From: AWTP1-13 sp963797005
GTDB taxonomy: Bacteria; Pseudomonadota; Alphaproteobacteria; Rhizobiales; Hyphomicrobiaceae
Reading direction: 5' to 3'
Assembly: GCA_963797005.1 (NCBI GenBank)
Contig: CAWCOF010000009.1
Location: 372,001-436,000 of the forward strand
DNA length: 64,000 nt
Made by a program: the position numbers and the translations under genes. Shown one piece after another: positions 8,015-17,093 of the stretch. Within the stretch, counting starts at the first letter, position 1. Every line of letters starts with the position of its first letter. The notes below the pieces were generated by a model that made no database searches, was not told the DNA's origin, and saw only the letters and a list, made by a program, of their open reading frames with translations.

Positions 8015-9646
8015 ATGAACAGCAATCCCTTCGCCCAGAACCTCGACAGGTGCGCCGCCAACTACCAGCCGTTGACGCCGTTGACGTTTCTGGAACGCGC
8101 CGCGGCCGTTTTCCCGGATCGTCCCGCGGTGGTGCACGGCAAACTGCGCTTTACCTACACCGACCTTTACGCGCGCACCCGCAGGCTCGCCTCCGCGCTC
8201 GCGCGCCGCGGCATCGGCCCCGGCGACGCCGTCTCCGTGATGCTTGCCAACACGCCGCCGATGCTCGAGGCCCACTACGGCGTGCCGATGGTCGGCGCGG
8301 TCCTGCACGCCATCAACACGCGGCTGGACGCGAAGATCATCGCCTTCCAGCTCGAGCATGCGGAGTCCAAGCTCGTGATCTGCGATCGCGAGTTCGCGCC
8401 CGTGATGCGCGAGGCGCTGGCGCAGTCGAAGCGGCGACCGATCGTCGTCGACTACGATGACGGCGAATTCCCGCAGGGCGGCGAGCCGCTCTCTGCCATC
8501 GACTACGAGGCGCTGCTCGGCGAGGGCGATCCCTCGTTCTCCTGGCGCAGCCCCGAGGACGAGTGGGAGGCGATCTCGCTCAACTACACTTCAGGCACGA
8601 CGGGCAACCCCAAGGGCGTCGTCTATCACCACCGCGGCGCCTACCTCATGTGCTACGCCAACGTGCTGTCGGCGGGCCTCGGCAGGCATCCGGTCTATCT
8701 GTGGACGCTGCCGATGTTCCACTGCAACGGCTGGTGCTTCCCCTGGACGCTCTCGGCCGTGGCCGGCACGCACGTGTGCCTGCGCTGGGTGCGCGCCCAG
8801 GCCATGTACGAGGCGATCGCCGAGCACAAGGTCACGCACCTGTGCGGCGCGCCCATCGTGATGGCGACCTTGCTCGCCGCCACACCGCAGGAGAAGCGGC
8901 CGCTGCCGCACAAGGTCGAGTTCGTGACGGCGGCCGCGCCGCCGCCGGAAGCCGTGCTCGCCGCCATGGCGGATGCCGGCTTCAACGTGGTCCACGTCTA
9001 TGGCCTCACCGAGGTCTACGGCCCCGCCGTCGTCAACGAGTGGCACGAGAAGTGGGATGCGCTCGACAGCGCCGGGCAGGCCGCCAAGAAGGCGCGGCAG
9101 GGGGTGCGCTATCCAGCCCTCGAGGCGCTCGCCGTGATGGAGCCTGAGACGATGGCGCGCGTGCCGGCCGACGGGCAGACCCTGGGCGAGGTCATGTTCC
9201 GCGGCAACATCGTCATGAAGGGGTATCTCAAGAACCCGCAGGCCACCGAGGAGGCGTTCGCCGGCGGCTGGTTCCATTCCGGCGATCTCGGCGTGCTCCA
9301 TCCGGACGGCTATGTCCAGCTCAAGGACCGCTCCAAGGACATCATCATCTCGGGCGGGGAGAACATCTCCTCCATCGAGATCGAGGATGTGCTCTACAAG
9401 CACCCCGCGGTGGCCTCCTGCGCCGTGGTGGGCAAGGCGGACGCCAAGTGGGGCGAGACGCCGTGCGCCTTCATCGAGCTCAAGCCCGGCGTGCCGCAAC
9501 CGTCGGCGGCGGACATCATCGCCCACTGCCGGGCGAACCTGGCGGGCTTCAAGGTGCCCCGCCACGTGGTGTTCGGCGAGGTTCCGAAGACCTCGACGGG
9601 AAAGATCCAGAAATTCGTTCTCCGAGAGCGGGCGAAGGCCGTTTGA
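8015..9646 (+). CDS. Acyl-CoA synthetase (AMP-forming), DmdB/medium-chain type
   Basis: Activates a carboxylic acid to its CoA thioester through an acyl-adenylate. At 543 residues it is typical of ANL-superfamily ligases. The P-loop reads YTSGTTGNPKG near residue 192, the A5 motif YGLTEVYGP, and the hinge/A8 region GGENISSIEIEDV near 447. The terminal catalytic lysine occurs in PKTSTGKIQKF. Sequence style fits the fatty-acyl/methylmercaptopropionate-CoA ligase branch, but the substrate is not certain. Start ATG gives MNSNPFAQNL; an upstream open extension lacks family resemblance. Expressed alone, divergent from the membrane protein gene. Confidence 0.9.
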   Translation: MNSNPFAQNLDRCAANYQPLTPLTFLERAAAVFPDRPAVVHGKLRFTYTDLYARTRRLASALARRGIGPGDAVSVMLANTPPMLEAHYGVPMVGAVLHAINTRLDAKIIAFQLEHAESKLVICDREFAPVMREALAQSKRRPIVVDYDDGEFPQGGEPLSAIDYEALLGEGDPSFSWRSPEDEWEAISLNYTSGTTGNPKGVVYHHRGAYLMCYANVLSAGLGRHPVYLWTLPMFHCNGWCFPWTLSAVAGTHVCLRWVRAQAMYEAIAEHKVTHLCGAPIVMATLLAATPQEKRPLPHKVEFVTAAAPPPEAVLAAMADAGFNVVHVYGLTEVYGPAVVNEWHEKWDALDSAGQAAKKARQGVRYPALEALAVMEPETMARVPADGQTLGEVMFRGNIVMKGYLKNPQATEEAFAGGWFHSGDLGVLHPDGYVQLKDRSKDIIISGGENISSIEIEDVLYKHPAVASCAVVGKADAKWGETPCAFIELKPGVPQPSAADIIAHCRANLAGFKVPRHVVFGEVPKTSTGKIQKFVLRERAKAV

Positions 9647-9859
9647 GCCGACGCCGTCTGGCGCGCCACCATCGTTCGCGCGGGGTTTGCCTGCGAAACG
9701 GGCAAATCGCGGTATCAAAAGGAAAAAAGGCGGCCGAGAGGTTGATCCTGGTCCGTACACTCACTTAGTATTCTAGCAGACTTCAACGGCTGCCCTCGCG
9801 AACCGGGTGGCGGGCCAGCGAACCGCGGACAAGTCGCAACGCCGTTCGACAGAGTTGAG

Positions 9860-10612
9860 ATGAACCTGTCTTTGCAAGAGCGTTGGGGCGCCAAGGTCAG
9901 CTACCCACCCGCCCCCGAGGGCCGCACGATTTTTGCGGTCGGGGACATCCATGGGCGCCTCGACCTCCTCGAGAAGGTCCAACGCCAAATCGACGTGGAC
10001 AAGGGAAAGCTCGGGCCCACGCGCGCGGTCGAGGTCTACTTGGGCGACTATATCGACCGCGGCCCGGACTCTGCCGGCGTGATCTCCAACCTGATCCAGC
10101 GCGGGCACCGCACGGAGGCAATCTTCCTGCGCGGCAACCACGAGCAGGCGCTGCTCGACTTCATAGAGGGCGAGCATTGCCTGGAGGAGTGGCGCACGTT
10201 CGGGGGCATCCCCACGCTCCTTTCCTATCAGCTCGATCCGGGCCTGCTGTCGCGCGACGTGCCGGAGGACAAGGTGCGGGCGGCGCTCAACGCCAACCTG
10301 CCGAGCGAGCATCGCCAGTTTTATGCGGCGACGGGCCGCTATTGCGACGCGGCGCCCTATCTTTTCGTGCACGCCGGGATCAGGCCCGAGGTCAAGCTCG
10401 AGGACCAGTCGCTCATGGACCTGTTGACCATTCGCGCGACCTTTCTCGACTTCAGAGGCGATTTCGGCCGGATCGTCGTGCACGGACATACGCCGGTGGC
10501 GGAGCCGGACATGCGGCCCAACCGCATCAATGTCGATACGGGCGCGTTCGCCACCAACCACTTGACCTGCGTCAAGATCGATGAGCGTGGCGCGCACGTC
10601 TTGTCGGCCTGA
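9860..10612 (+). CDS. PPP-family metallophosphatase (serine/threonine phosphatase-like)
   Basis: A 250-residue phosphoesterase with the full two-metal signature: GDIHG (28-32), GDYIDRG (62-68), RGNHE (91-95), a metal-binding HAG (171-173) and HGHTP (208-212). This arrangement fits bacterial PrpE/PrpA-like or bis(nucleosyl)-tetraphosphatase-like proteins of the PPP fold. The target, protein or small molecule, is unknown. It sits directly upstream of the exopolysaccharide locus, where a role opposing the tyrosine kinase is possible, but PPP enzymes are not the usual tyrosine phosphatases, so this stays speculation. Confidence 0.87.
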   Translation: MNLSLQERWGAKVSYPPAPEGRTIFAVGDIHGRLDLLEKVQRQIDVDKGKLGPTRAVEVYLGDYIDRGPDSAGVISNLIQRGHRTEAIFLRGNHEQALLDFIEGEHCLEEWRTFGGIPTLLSYQLDPGLLSRDVPEDKVRAALNANLPSEHRQFYAATGRYCDAAPYLFVHAGIRPEVKLEDQSLMDLLTIRATFLDFRGDFGRIVVHGHTPVAEPDMRPNRINVDTGAFATNHLTCVKIDERGAHVLSA

Positions 10613-10721
10613 GCGGATTTGAGGCCGCTTCCAGCCTTGACCGCGACGACATGTGCCCGCATGACATCCAGGCGAACGATGAAGCCCTATCCCCTCTCAG
10701 CCAATCGGTGCCAAGTCGGTG

Positions 10722-11462
10722 ATGTCGCCTCTCGTTTCAGTATTGATCGCCAACCACAACCGCGGCCCATTCCTTCTCGATTGCCTACTCACGGCCTCGT
10801 GGCAGTCGCTCAGTGACATCGAGATCATTCTCGTCGACGACGCTTCGACCGACGACAGCATCGACATCGCGCAGCGCTTTGCCATCAACGAGCCTCGTCT
10901 GCGCATCGTCGAGCTGAAGTCGGAGAGCGGCCCGAGCCAGGCCCGCAACGCGGGGCTTGCCGTGGCCAGGGGCCGGTGGGTTGCCATCTTCGACAGCGAC
11001 GACCTGATGCACCCGCATCGGCTGCGCGTGCTGCTCGAGGAGGCGGAGCGCTCGGGGGCGCAGATCTGCGCCGACGACCTCCTGGTCTTCGAGCACGGCG
11101 TGCCGCCGAAGACCCTCATCGAGGACCCCGACAACACGCCGCGCTGGCTGACGACGCGCGAGTTCGTCAGGTCCAATCGGATCTTCGGCGGGCCGACGCC
11201 GCTCGGCTACCTGAAGCCGCTGATAGATTTGCGTTTCATGCGCAAGCACGGGATCACCTACCGGCCGAACCTTCGCGTCGGCGAGGACTATGATCTCGTG
11301 CTGCAGCTGATGGCATGCGGGGGCCGCTACCGCCTCGTCGGCGATCTTGGGATACTTCTATCGCAAGCATCCAAACTCCGTGTCGGCGCGCCTTCGCGTC
11401 CGCGACCTGGAGGAGATGATACGGGTCGATGCGGCCGCGCTGCCCTCGTTCGATGCGAGTGA
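10722..11462 (+). CDS. Glycosyltransferase family 2, N-terminal piece of a frame-broken GT2-GT4 protein
   Basis: Transfers a sugar from a nucleotide sugar during exopolysaccharide repeat-unit assembly. The GT-A fold signatures are DDAS (39-42) and the metal-binding DSDD (91-94), with GEDYDLVLQLM near the catalytic base. Good resemblance ends at YRLVGDLG. The expected continuation YFYRKHPNSVSARL is found in the next frame, so a single extra base near 11346-11351 splits the gene. The last about 35 codons in this frame are out-of-frame read-through. The ATG directly after GTG was taken as start; no strong ribosome binding site is present. See the following entry. Confidence 0.82.
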   Translation: MSPLVSVLIANHNRGPFLLDCLLTASWQSLSDIEIILVDDASTDDSIDIAQRFAINEPRLRIVELKSESGPSQARNAGLAVARGRWVAIFDSDDLMHPHRLRVLLEEAERSGAQICADDLLVFEHGVPPKTLIEDPDNTPRWLTTREFVRSNRIFGGPTPLGYLKPLIDLRFMRKHGITYRPNLRVGEDYDLVLQLMACGGRYRLVGDLGILLSQASKLRVGAPSRPRPGGDDTGRCGRAALVRCE

Positions 11463-12939
11463 CCGTGCGCTCATGCGCGCCTGGAACGCCCGGCAGCGCT
11501 CGCTCAGGCGCGCCCTTGCCTTCAGCCACCTCGTCACGGCGCTGAAATCGAGGGACTGGGCTGCGGCGGCCAGGCTCGCGGTCACCAAGCCCAGTGTGCT
11601 GCCGCTGCTGCGAATGCCGATCGGCACGAGACTGTGGCGACTGTCGCGCAAGTTCGCCAAGCCCCTCCGCTTCGCCGGGGACAAGAGCGCGTGCGTGCTC
11701 GTGCGGCAGCGCGTCGTCGGCAAGACCAACGGCAGCTCGGCCTACCTCTTGAGCCTGTGCGAGGCGTTGCGCAGGCAGGGCTATTACATCACCGCGGTGT
11801 TTCCCAATCCCGCAACGTTCGGACGCTGGCCCTTTCTCTACTTCGGCAAGGAGACGGCGGCATTCGAGGAGATCTTCGTCCGGGGCTCGCTGCGCATCGG
11901 GCGCCGGCTGTTTCTGGCGACAAGCCCGAAAGTGCTCCTGACGGCCGCCCTGACGATGGCCGAGAAGCTCGGCCAGCGCGTCGGGCTCCTCGGGCGCAGC
12001 CGCGTCAAGCGGGCGCCCTATGCGGTCGCCGTGCCCTGGACGCGGAAGGACCAGCTCTTCGTTGCGCAGCATGCCCCGCCGCGCGCCACTCACCTCGTCA
12101 TCGCCGATTACGCCTTCGTCGCACCGGGCATTCCCTTTGCCATGCAGCCCAGCGCGCACAGCCTCGTCGTCATGCATGACCTCTTTTCCAGCCGTGCCGG
12201 CCGGTTCGAAGCTTTGAACGCGGCCGATTCGGTCGCGTCGCTCGACGAGGCCAGGGAGCTCGCGCTGCTGGGGGAGGCCGATGCGGTGGTGGCCATCCAG
12301 GCGAACGAGGCGCGCTTCGTGGAGGAGCGGGCGGGTGGCCCCGTGATCCTGGCGCCCATGGCGGCAAGCGCGGTCGAGGCGCCGCAGCCCGGCGACGATC
12401 GCACCGTGCTGTTCGTCGGCAGCAACACCGCGCCCAACGTACTGGGCCTCAGGTGGTTCCTCGACGATGTGTGGCCGGAGGTCATGCGCGCCCTGCCGGA
12501 TTGCAAGCTGTGGGTCGCGGGCACCGTTCGCGATGCCCTTGCCCCGCCTCCCGACGGCGCTGAGTTTCTGGGGCTCGTGCCCGATCTCGACCCGCTCTAT
12601 CGGCAGGCCGGGGTGGTCATCTCGCCGTTGCCGGTCGGGTCCGGCCTCAAGGTCAAGCTGGTCGAGGCGCTGAGCCGGGGCAAGGCGACAGTGGCGACGA
12701 GCGCGACGCTCGAGGGCATCGAGGACGCGGCAGGAACCGCGGTGACGGTAGCCGATGCGGCCGGCGACTTCGCCCGCTCGGTCGTGCGGCTGCTCGAGGA
12801 CCGGGACCTCAGGGTGCGCAAGGGCCAGGACGCACTCGACATCGCCCGGCGCCGCTTCTCTGCGGAGGCGTGCTACGCGGAGCTCTTGCGCTACGTCGCG
12901 CAGCCCTTGAAGGACGTGGAGCCCGTTCGGGCATCGTGA
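11347..12939 (+). CDS. Glycosyltransferase family 4, C-terminal piece of the same frame-broken GT2-GT4 protein
   Basis: The first about 90 codons complete the GT2 domain (YFYRKHPNSVS onward). From about VLVRQRVVGKTNGSSAYLL a second, GT-B-type transferase begins. It has a Rossmann-like C-half with TVLFVGSNTAPNVLGLRW, a donor-site region ISPLPVGSGLKVKLVEALS and the helix-terminal GKATVATSATLEGI. No stop separates the two domains, so the undisturbed gene would make one protein of about 739 residues. If translation starts at an internal ATG, a free GT4 could still be made. The gene ends 15 bases before the convergent priming transferase gene. The acceptor sugar is unknown. Confidence 0.8.
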   Translation: MGYFYRKHPNSVSARLRVRDLEEMIRVDAAALPSFDASDRALMRAWNARQRSLRRALAFSHLVTALKSRDWAAAARLAVTKPSVLPLLRMPIGTRLWRLSRKFAKPLRFAGDKSACVLVRQRVVGKTNGSSAYLLSLCEALRRQGYYITAVFPNPATFGRWPFLYFGKETAAFEEIFVRGSLRIGRRLFLATSPKVLLTAALTMAEKLGQRVGLLGRSRVKRAPYAVAVPWTRKDQLFVAQHAPPRATHLVIADYAFVAPGIPFAMQPSAHSLVVMHDLFSSRAGRFEALNAADSVASLDEARELALLGEADAVVAIQANEARFVEERAGGPVILAPMAASAVEAPQPGDDRTVLFVGSNTAPNVLGLRWFLDDVWPEVMRALPDCKLWVAGTVRDALAPPPDGAEFLGLVPDLDPLYRQAGVVISPLPVGSGLKVKLVEALSRGKATVATSATLEGIEDAAGTAVTVADAAGDFARSVVRLLEDRDLRVRKGQDALDIARRRFSAEACYAELLRYVAQPLKDVEPVRAS

Positions 12940-12954
12940 GCCGTCACCAGCGGC

Positions 12955-13629
12955 TCACGCGGTCTCGTCGACCTTCAGCACGACCGAGATCGTCTTGAAC
13001 AGGATCTTGAGGTCGAGCCACGGCGACCAGTGCCGCACGTAGTAGCGATCGAGCATGATGCGCTTGTCGTAGCCCACGCGGCTGCGGCCGTTCACCTGCC
13101 ACATGCCGCTGACGCCCGGCCGCGCCCTGAAGCACGCGTGCAGATGCGGCCCGTAGCGCCCGACTTCCTCGTCCACGATCGGACGCGGCCCGACGAGGCT
13201 CATGTCGCCGCGCAACACATTGAAAAGCTGCGGCAGCTCGTCGATGCTCGACTTGCGCAGCAGCCTGCCGATGCTGCACACGCGCGGGTCATCGGTGAGC
13301 TTTTGCCGCTCCTTCCACTCCCGCTCGGCCTCCGGGTTGGCGGCGAAATGCTGCTGCAGCGCCGCGTCGGCGTCCGGAGCCATGGTGCGGAACTTGTAGC
13401 AATGGAAACGGCGGCCCTCGTAGCCGATGCGGCGGTGCCGGAAGATGATAGAGCCGCCGATGAACCGGCGGACTGCGACCGCGGCAAACAGCATGAGCGG
13501 CAGAGTCAGGATGATCGCCACCAGGCTGACGACAATATCCACCGTCCGCTTGAACCCACCGCCGAGCGGACGGCGCCGCCGCTCGCTAGCGGGAATGGCA
13601 TGTCGCAATGCCGCTACGCCGGTACTCAT
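12955..13629 (-). CDS. ExoY-type undecaprenyl-phosphate sugar phosphotransferase
   Basis: Starts exopolysaccharide repeat units by moving a sugar-phosphate from a UDP-sugar onto undecaprenyl phosphate at the inner membrane. At 224 residues it is the short ExoY form: one membrane segment (TVDIVVSLVAIILTLPLML, about 29-48), then the cytosolic catalytic domain with KFRTM, SIDELPQLFNVLRGDMSLVG, GPRP and RPGVSGMWQVNGRS. All hallmark blocks are intact. Its presence fixes the locus as a lipid-linked, probably Wzx/Wzy-type pathway. The sugar could be glucose or galactose. Confidence 0.93.
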   Translation of the reverse strand: MSTGVAALRHAIPASERRRRPLGGGFKRTVDIVVSLVAIILTLPLMLFAAVAVRRFIGGSIIFRHRRIGYEGRRFHCYKFRTMAPDADAALQQHFAANPEAEREWKERQKLTDDPRVCSIGRLLRKSSIDELPQLFNVLRGDMSLVGPRPIVDEEVGRYGPHLHACFRARPGVSGMWQVNGRSRVGYDKRIMLDRYYVRHWSPWLDLKILFKTISVVLKVDETA

Positions 13630-13933
13630 ACACCCTGCTCCCCTGGCGCCCTTCGCCTCGAGACCGGGGCCTGGCGGCCACCCTGTCCGTCGAAAGACGC
13701 TCTTGCCGTACTACTTCCTCGTACCGGCTGAGGACGTCCGTCTCGCGGAGCGGCTTCCCGCGTGGGGAACGCCGCCTCCGAGCTGCCTCCAAGCTGCTAA
13801 TGTGTGTAAGATGTCCCATGAGGGACCGGGTCGAGGCAATGCCCGACTGATGCAAATCAGCCACAACACTATTTACTTGGCGGGTTTGCTCAAATCATAG
13901 GCGGAGAGGAGTGACCGCTGGGCAACATTTGCC
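13630..13933. other. 304-base intergenic region in the exopolysaccharide locus
   Basis: No gene recognised. It should hold the promoter of the ExoY-type gene. No clear hexamers or terminator hairpin were found. Confidence 0.45.
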
Positions 13934-14674
13934 TCAGGGCTGGCGCTCCGGCGGCAGCGTCTTCACGGCAGCGGCGATGGTACGCTGCAACGCCGAATAC
14001 CGCTCGCCGGTCTCGAGCAGCGCGACGCTGTCCTCGAGGATCTGGCGCGGTTCATCACCGATCTCGAGATAGAGCTTGCCCACCTCGGCATAGCGGGCGC
14101 GTGCCACGAATACGCGCATGTCGCGTTCGAGGATCGCCCGGGCGGCGGCCGAGCCGGTCTCCAGCAGCGTCGAGGCGAAGACGATGCGCGGGGCGATGAT
14201 CCATGCCGCGCTCGGCGCCGTCGAGGCCGATAGCGCCAGCATCTCCTCCACGCGCGTGGTCGCACCCACGCGAGCGAACTCGACGCCGGCAAGGCGGAGC
14301 CAGAGATTGCCGTCATAGGGAAAGCAGCGGATCGCATCCCGCAGCACCAGGTCGGCGTCGGCCAGGGTTGCGGCCCGCGTTGTGGCAAGGGTTGCGGCCC
14401 GGGCGCTCGCATCGCCGCCGCGGTACGCCACGTCGAGCTCGGCAAGCGTGAGGCTGACCACACTGCGGACCCCGCGACGGGAGCAAACGGCCAAGCCGGC
14501 CCGCGCCGCGGGCGCATGACCGGCCCCGCCCAGATATTTGAAGTCGCGCCTGGTGTCGGCCTCGACGCGACGGGCGAGCGCGACGACAGGCCGGCCAACC
14601 GCATCGACGAAGGCCGTGGCCAGCGACCAGATCGCCAGCACCAGCACCACAGGAATTGTCGCGAGCACGCGCAT
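13934..14674 (-). CDS. Exopolysaccharide-locus protein of unknown function, membrane-anchored, helical repeat-like
   Basis: Not recognised. 246 residues. It starts with a hydrophobic segment (LATIPVVLVLAIWSLATAF) that may be an uncleaved signal anchor. The rest is Ala-rich and helical, with DADLVLRDAIRCFPYDGNLWLRLAGVE reminiscent of a tetratricopeptide-type repeat. It starts 21 bases after the stop of the Wzz/BY-kinase gene on the same strand and is almost surely cotranscribed with it. Position suggests a scaffold or assembly role in polysaccharide export; this is inference only. Confidence 0.6.
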   Translation of the reverse strand: MRVLATIPVVLVLAIWSLATAFVDAVGRPVVALARRVEADTRRDFKYLGGAGHAPAARAGLAVCSRRGVRSVVSLTLAELDVAYRGGDASARAATLATTRAATLADADLVLRDAIRCFPYDGNLWLRLAGVEFARVGATTRVEEMLALSASTAPSAAWIIAPRIVFASTLLETGSAAARAILERDMRVFVARARYAEVGKLYLEIGDEPRQILEDSVALLETGERYSALQRTIAAAVKTLPPERQP

Positions 14675-14695
14675 CAGCAGGCCGGCACGGCGGCA

Positions 14696-17023
14696 TCATC
14701 CCGTCTTGGGGAAGTAGTATTTCGAGTTCTTGCCACTGTAGTAGCCGTCCGGACCGTAGTTCTCGTAGAGCTTGAGCTTCTTGAGCGCGACCTTGTTGAG
14801 CATGACGCCGATGCACTTGTCGCCGACGCCGGAGGACAGCAGCGCCGACCTGACGAGCGCCCTCGTCGTCTTGCCCCATTCGACCACCAGCAGCACACCG
14901 TCGAGCAGCGGCACAATCGCGCGCGCATCGACCACCGGCGCCAGTGGCGGCAGGTCGAGCAGCACGAAGGCGTAGTTGGCATCGACGGCCTGCTGCAACA
15001 CTGCGCGCATGCCCGGCGAGGCGAGGAACTCGGACGTGTGCGGCACCCGTCCCTGGATGACGGCGGGCAGCATGGCCAGCGAGGAGTCCGGCTCGTACAC
15101 CATGACGTCGTTGATCGGCTTGCTGTCCATGACGGCTTCGACGAGGCCGTGCTCGGCGAAGGGTGCAACCGCGCGCGTGAGGCCCGGGTTCCGCAGGTCG
15201 CCATCGATCAGCAACGTGCGGTAGCCGGCATGCGAGAGCAGGGTTGCCAGGTTCATGGCGATGGTGGACTTGCCCTCGCCCGGCAGCGCGGACACGATGC
15301 CGAGCAGCTTGGGAGACCGGTTGCGCAGCGTCAGGTCAACGGCGATCTTGCCCGCGCGCAGCGTCTCGGCGAAAGGCGACAGCGGATTGTCGAGCGCATA
15401 GCGCATGATGCTCGGCAAGCGGCGGATCTGGGGCGCGTCGGCCGGCGCGCCTTCCGGCGCGGCCTTCTCCTTCTTGGGCGAGACGTTCTTGTCGCGCCCC
15501 GCGTGCACGTAGGGCATCATGCCGAGAAACTCGAGACCGAGCTCCTCGCGCACCTGCTCGCCCGTGCGAAAGCCCCTGTCGCGAAGCTCTCGCAGGGCGC
15601 CAAGGCACACGCCAATTCCCCCGCCGAGAACGAACATGAAGGCGAGCACGCGAAGCTTGCGCGGCTCGCTCGGCCTGCCCGGCCTCAGAGCGTTCATGAT
15701 CACGCGCGCTTCGGTGATCGGGAACGACTGCTGCTGCACGGTTTGCTGATGCCGCTGCAGGAATGTCTTGTAGAGCTCCTTGTAGCTCTCGGCCTCGCGC
15801 TCCAGCTCGCGCAGCGCCACCAGCGTCTCGTTCGTCGCCGCGGTGGCATCGACGAGCCCCGTCAGGCTCTGGCTCAGCGACTTCTCGCGCGACCGGGCAA
15901 TGTCCAGCTCGCTGCGATAGACCTCCGAGATGCGGCTGAGCTCCTCGAACATCAGCCGTTCGTACTCGTGCATTTCGGAGCGCAGGTTGATGACCGAGCC
16001 GTGGTTGGGCCCGAGCCGCGTGGAGAGCTCGGCCTCGCGCTTGGCGGCGTTGACGAACTTCGACCTCAGCTGCTCGATGACGTTGTTGCCGATCGCCTCG
16101 GTCACCACGGCATCGGTCTGGCGGTCGCGGATGATGGTCCTGATGCGCTCGTAGCGCGCCTCGGCGCGCGCCGTGTCCGCGCGAGCGGCCACCAGCTGGC
16201 TGTTGACCTCGCCGAGCTGCTGCTCGTTGACCAGCTTGCCGCCGGACGAAATGAGGTCGTGCTGGGCCCTGAACCTCTGCACGGCCAGGTCGGAGGTGAG
16301 CGCGTGTTGCTTGAGCTCCGCCAGGCGGGCCTGCAGCCAGTCGCCGGCGCGGCGAGTCGCATCGTACTTGGCGTTGAGCTGATCGACGAGGTAGGCGTCG
16401 GCAAACCCGTTGGCGATGAGGGCAGCCTTGTCGGGGTCGGGCGACCTGTACAGGATCTCCACGACCAGCGTGCGCGGCACGCGGCGCGGCAGCACGTTGG
16501 CTCTGAGCTCGGCGGCGGCGCGGCGGCGCGCGAGCTCGGTGTCCACGGGCGGCGGCGACGGATCGGCCCCGCTCTGGGACAGACCGATCAGCTTCCAGAT
16601 CTCGGAGATGATGAGCGAGTCTAGCCCCGGCACGGGTTTGGCGAATTCCGGGTCCTTCAACAGCTGCAAGCGGTCGATCACCGTTTGCACGACGCTATCG
16701 GATCTCAGGACCTCGACCTGGCTGTCGACGGCCGAGGCGAGCATGTCCATCCCGATCGGCGCGACGTCGTAGACGTCCTGCACCGCGCGCACCCGGCGGT
16801 TGTCGAGCAGCAGGGAGGCGGTCGCCGTGTACCGGGGCACCGCCGTTGCGATGTAGCCGACGCCGAGAACGACCGCCACGATGCAGGAGAAAATGATCAG
16901 GCGCATCTGCCGGCGCCCAGCCGCGAGCAGATGCTCGACGTCGCTCTTTCTTGGTGAGGCGGCCAGATCCCCCATCCCGGGGCCCTGCATCCGGCCATCG
17001 TCTCGATCAGCCAAATTCAACAT
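14696..17023 (-). CDS. Wzz-type chain-length regulator fused to a BY-family tyrosine kinase
   Basis: Inner-membrane protein controlling polymer length and export of exopolysaccharide. The N-terminal half has a first membrane helix (LIIFSCIVAVVLGVGYIATA, about 42-61), the Wzz domain and a long periplasmic coiled coil. A second helix lies at VLAFMFVLGGGIGVCLGAL. The cytoplasmic half is a P-loop kinase with Walker A SALPGEGKSTIAMN near 577, Walker A' LLIDGDLRNPG and Walker B FVLLDLPPL. The C-terminus ends in a tyrosine cluster (YENYGPDGYYSGKNSKYYF), the usual autophosphorylation tail. At 775 residues it is normal for the fused form. Confidence 0.93.
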   Translation of the reverse strand: MLNLADRDDGRMQGPGMGDLAASPRKSDVEHLLAAGRRQMRLIIFSCIVAVVLGVGYIATAVPRYTATASLLLDNRRVRAVQDVYDVAPIGMDMLASAVDSQVEVLRSDSVVQTVIDRLQLLKDPEFAKPVPGLDSLIISEIWKLIGLSQSGADPSPPPVDTELARRRAAAELRANVLPRRVPRTLVVEILYRSPDPDKAALIANGFADAYLVDQLNAKYDATRRAGDWLQARLAELKQHALTSDLAVQRFRAQHDLISSGGKLVNEQQLGEVNSQLVAARADTARAEARYERIRTIIRDRQTDAVVTEAIGNNVIEQLRSKFVNAAKREAELSTRLGPNHGSVINLRSEMHEYERLMFEELSRISEVYRSELDIARSREKSLSQSLTGLVDATAATNETLVALRELEREAESYKELYKTFLQRHQQTVQQQSFPITEARVIMNALRPGRPSEPRKLRVLAFMFVLGGGIGVCLGALRELRDRGFRTGEQVREELGLEFLGMMPYVHAGRDKNVSPKKEKAAPEGAPADAPQIRRLPSIMRYALDNPLSPFAETLRAGKIAVDLTLRNRSPKLLGIVSALPGEGKSTIAMNLATLLSHAGYRTLLIDGDLRNPGLTRAVAPFAEHGLVEAVMDSKPINDVMVYEPDSSLAMLPAVIQGRVPHTSEFLASPGMRAVLQQAVDANYAFVLLDLPPLAPVVDARAIVPLLDGVLLVVEWGKTTRALVRSALLSSGVGDKCIGVMLNKVALKKLKLYENYGPDGYYSGKNSKYYFPKTG

Positions 17024-17093
17024 TTGCGCTGAGAGCCCCTTGTGCCTCTAGGCAGGACAGGCGACCGCAGGCGGCCCGTCTATCTCGTCGCGT

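Noticed and set aside
14516..16624. 702-codon plus-strand open frame
   Set aside because: Antisense of the Wzz/BY-kinase gene.
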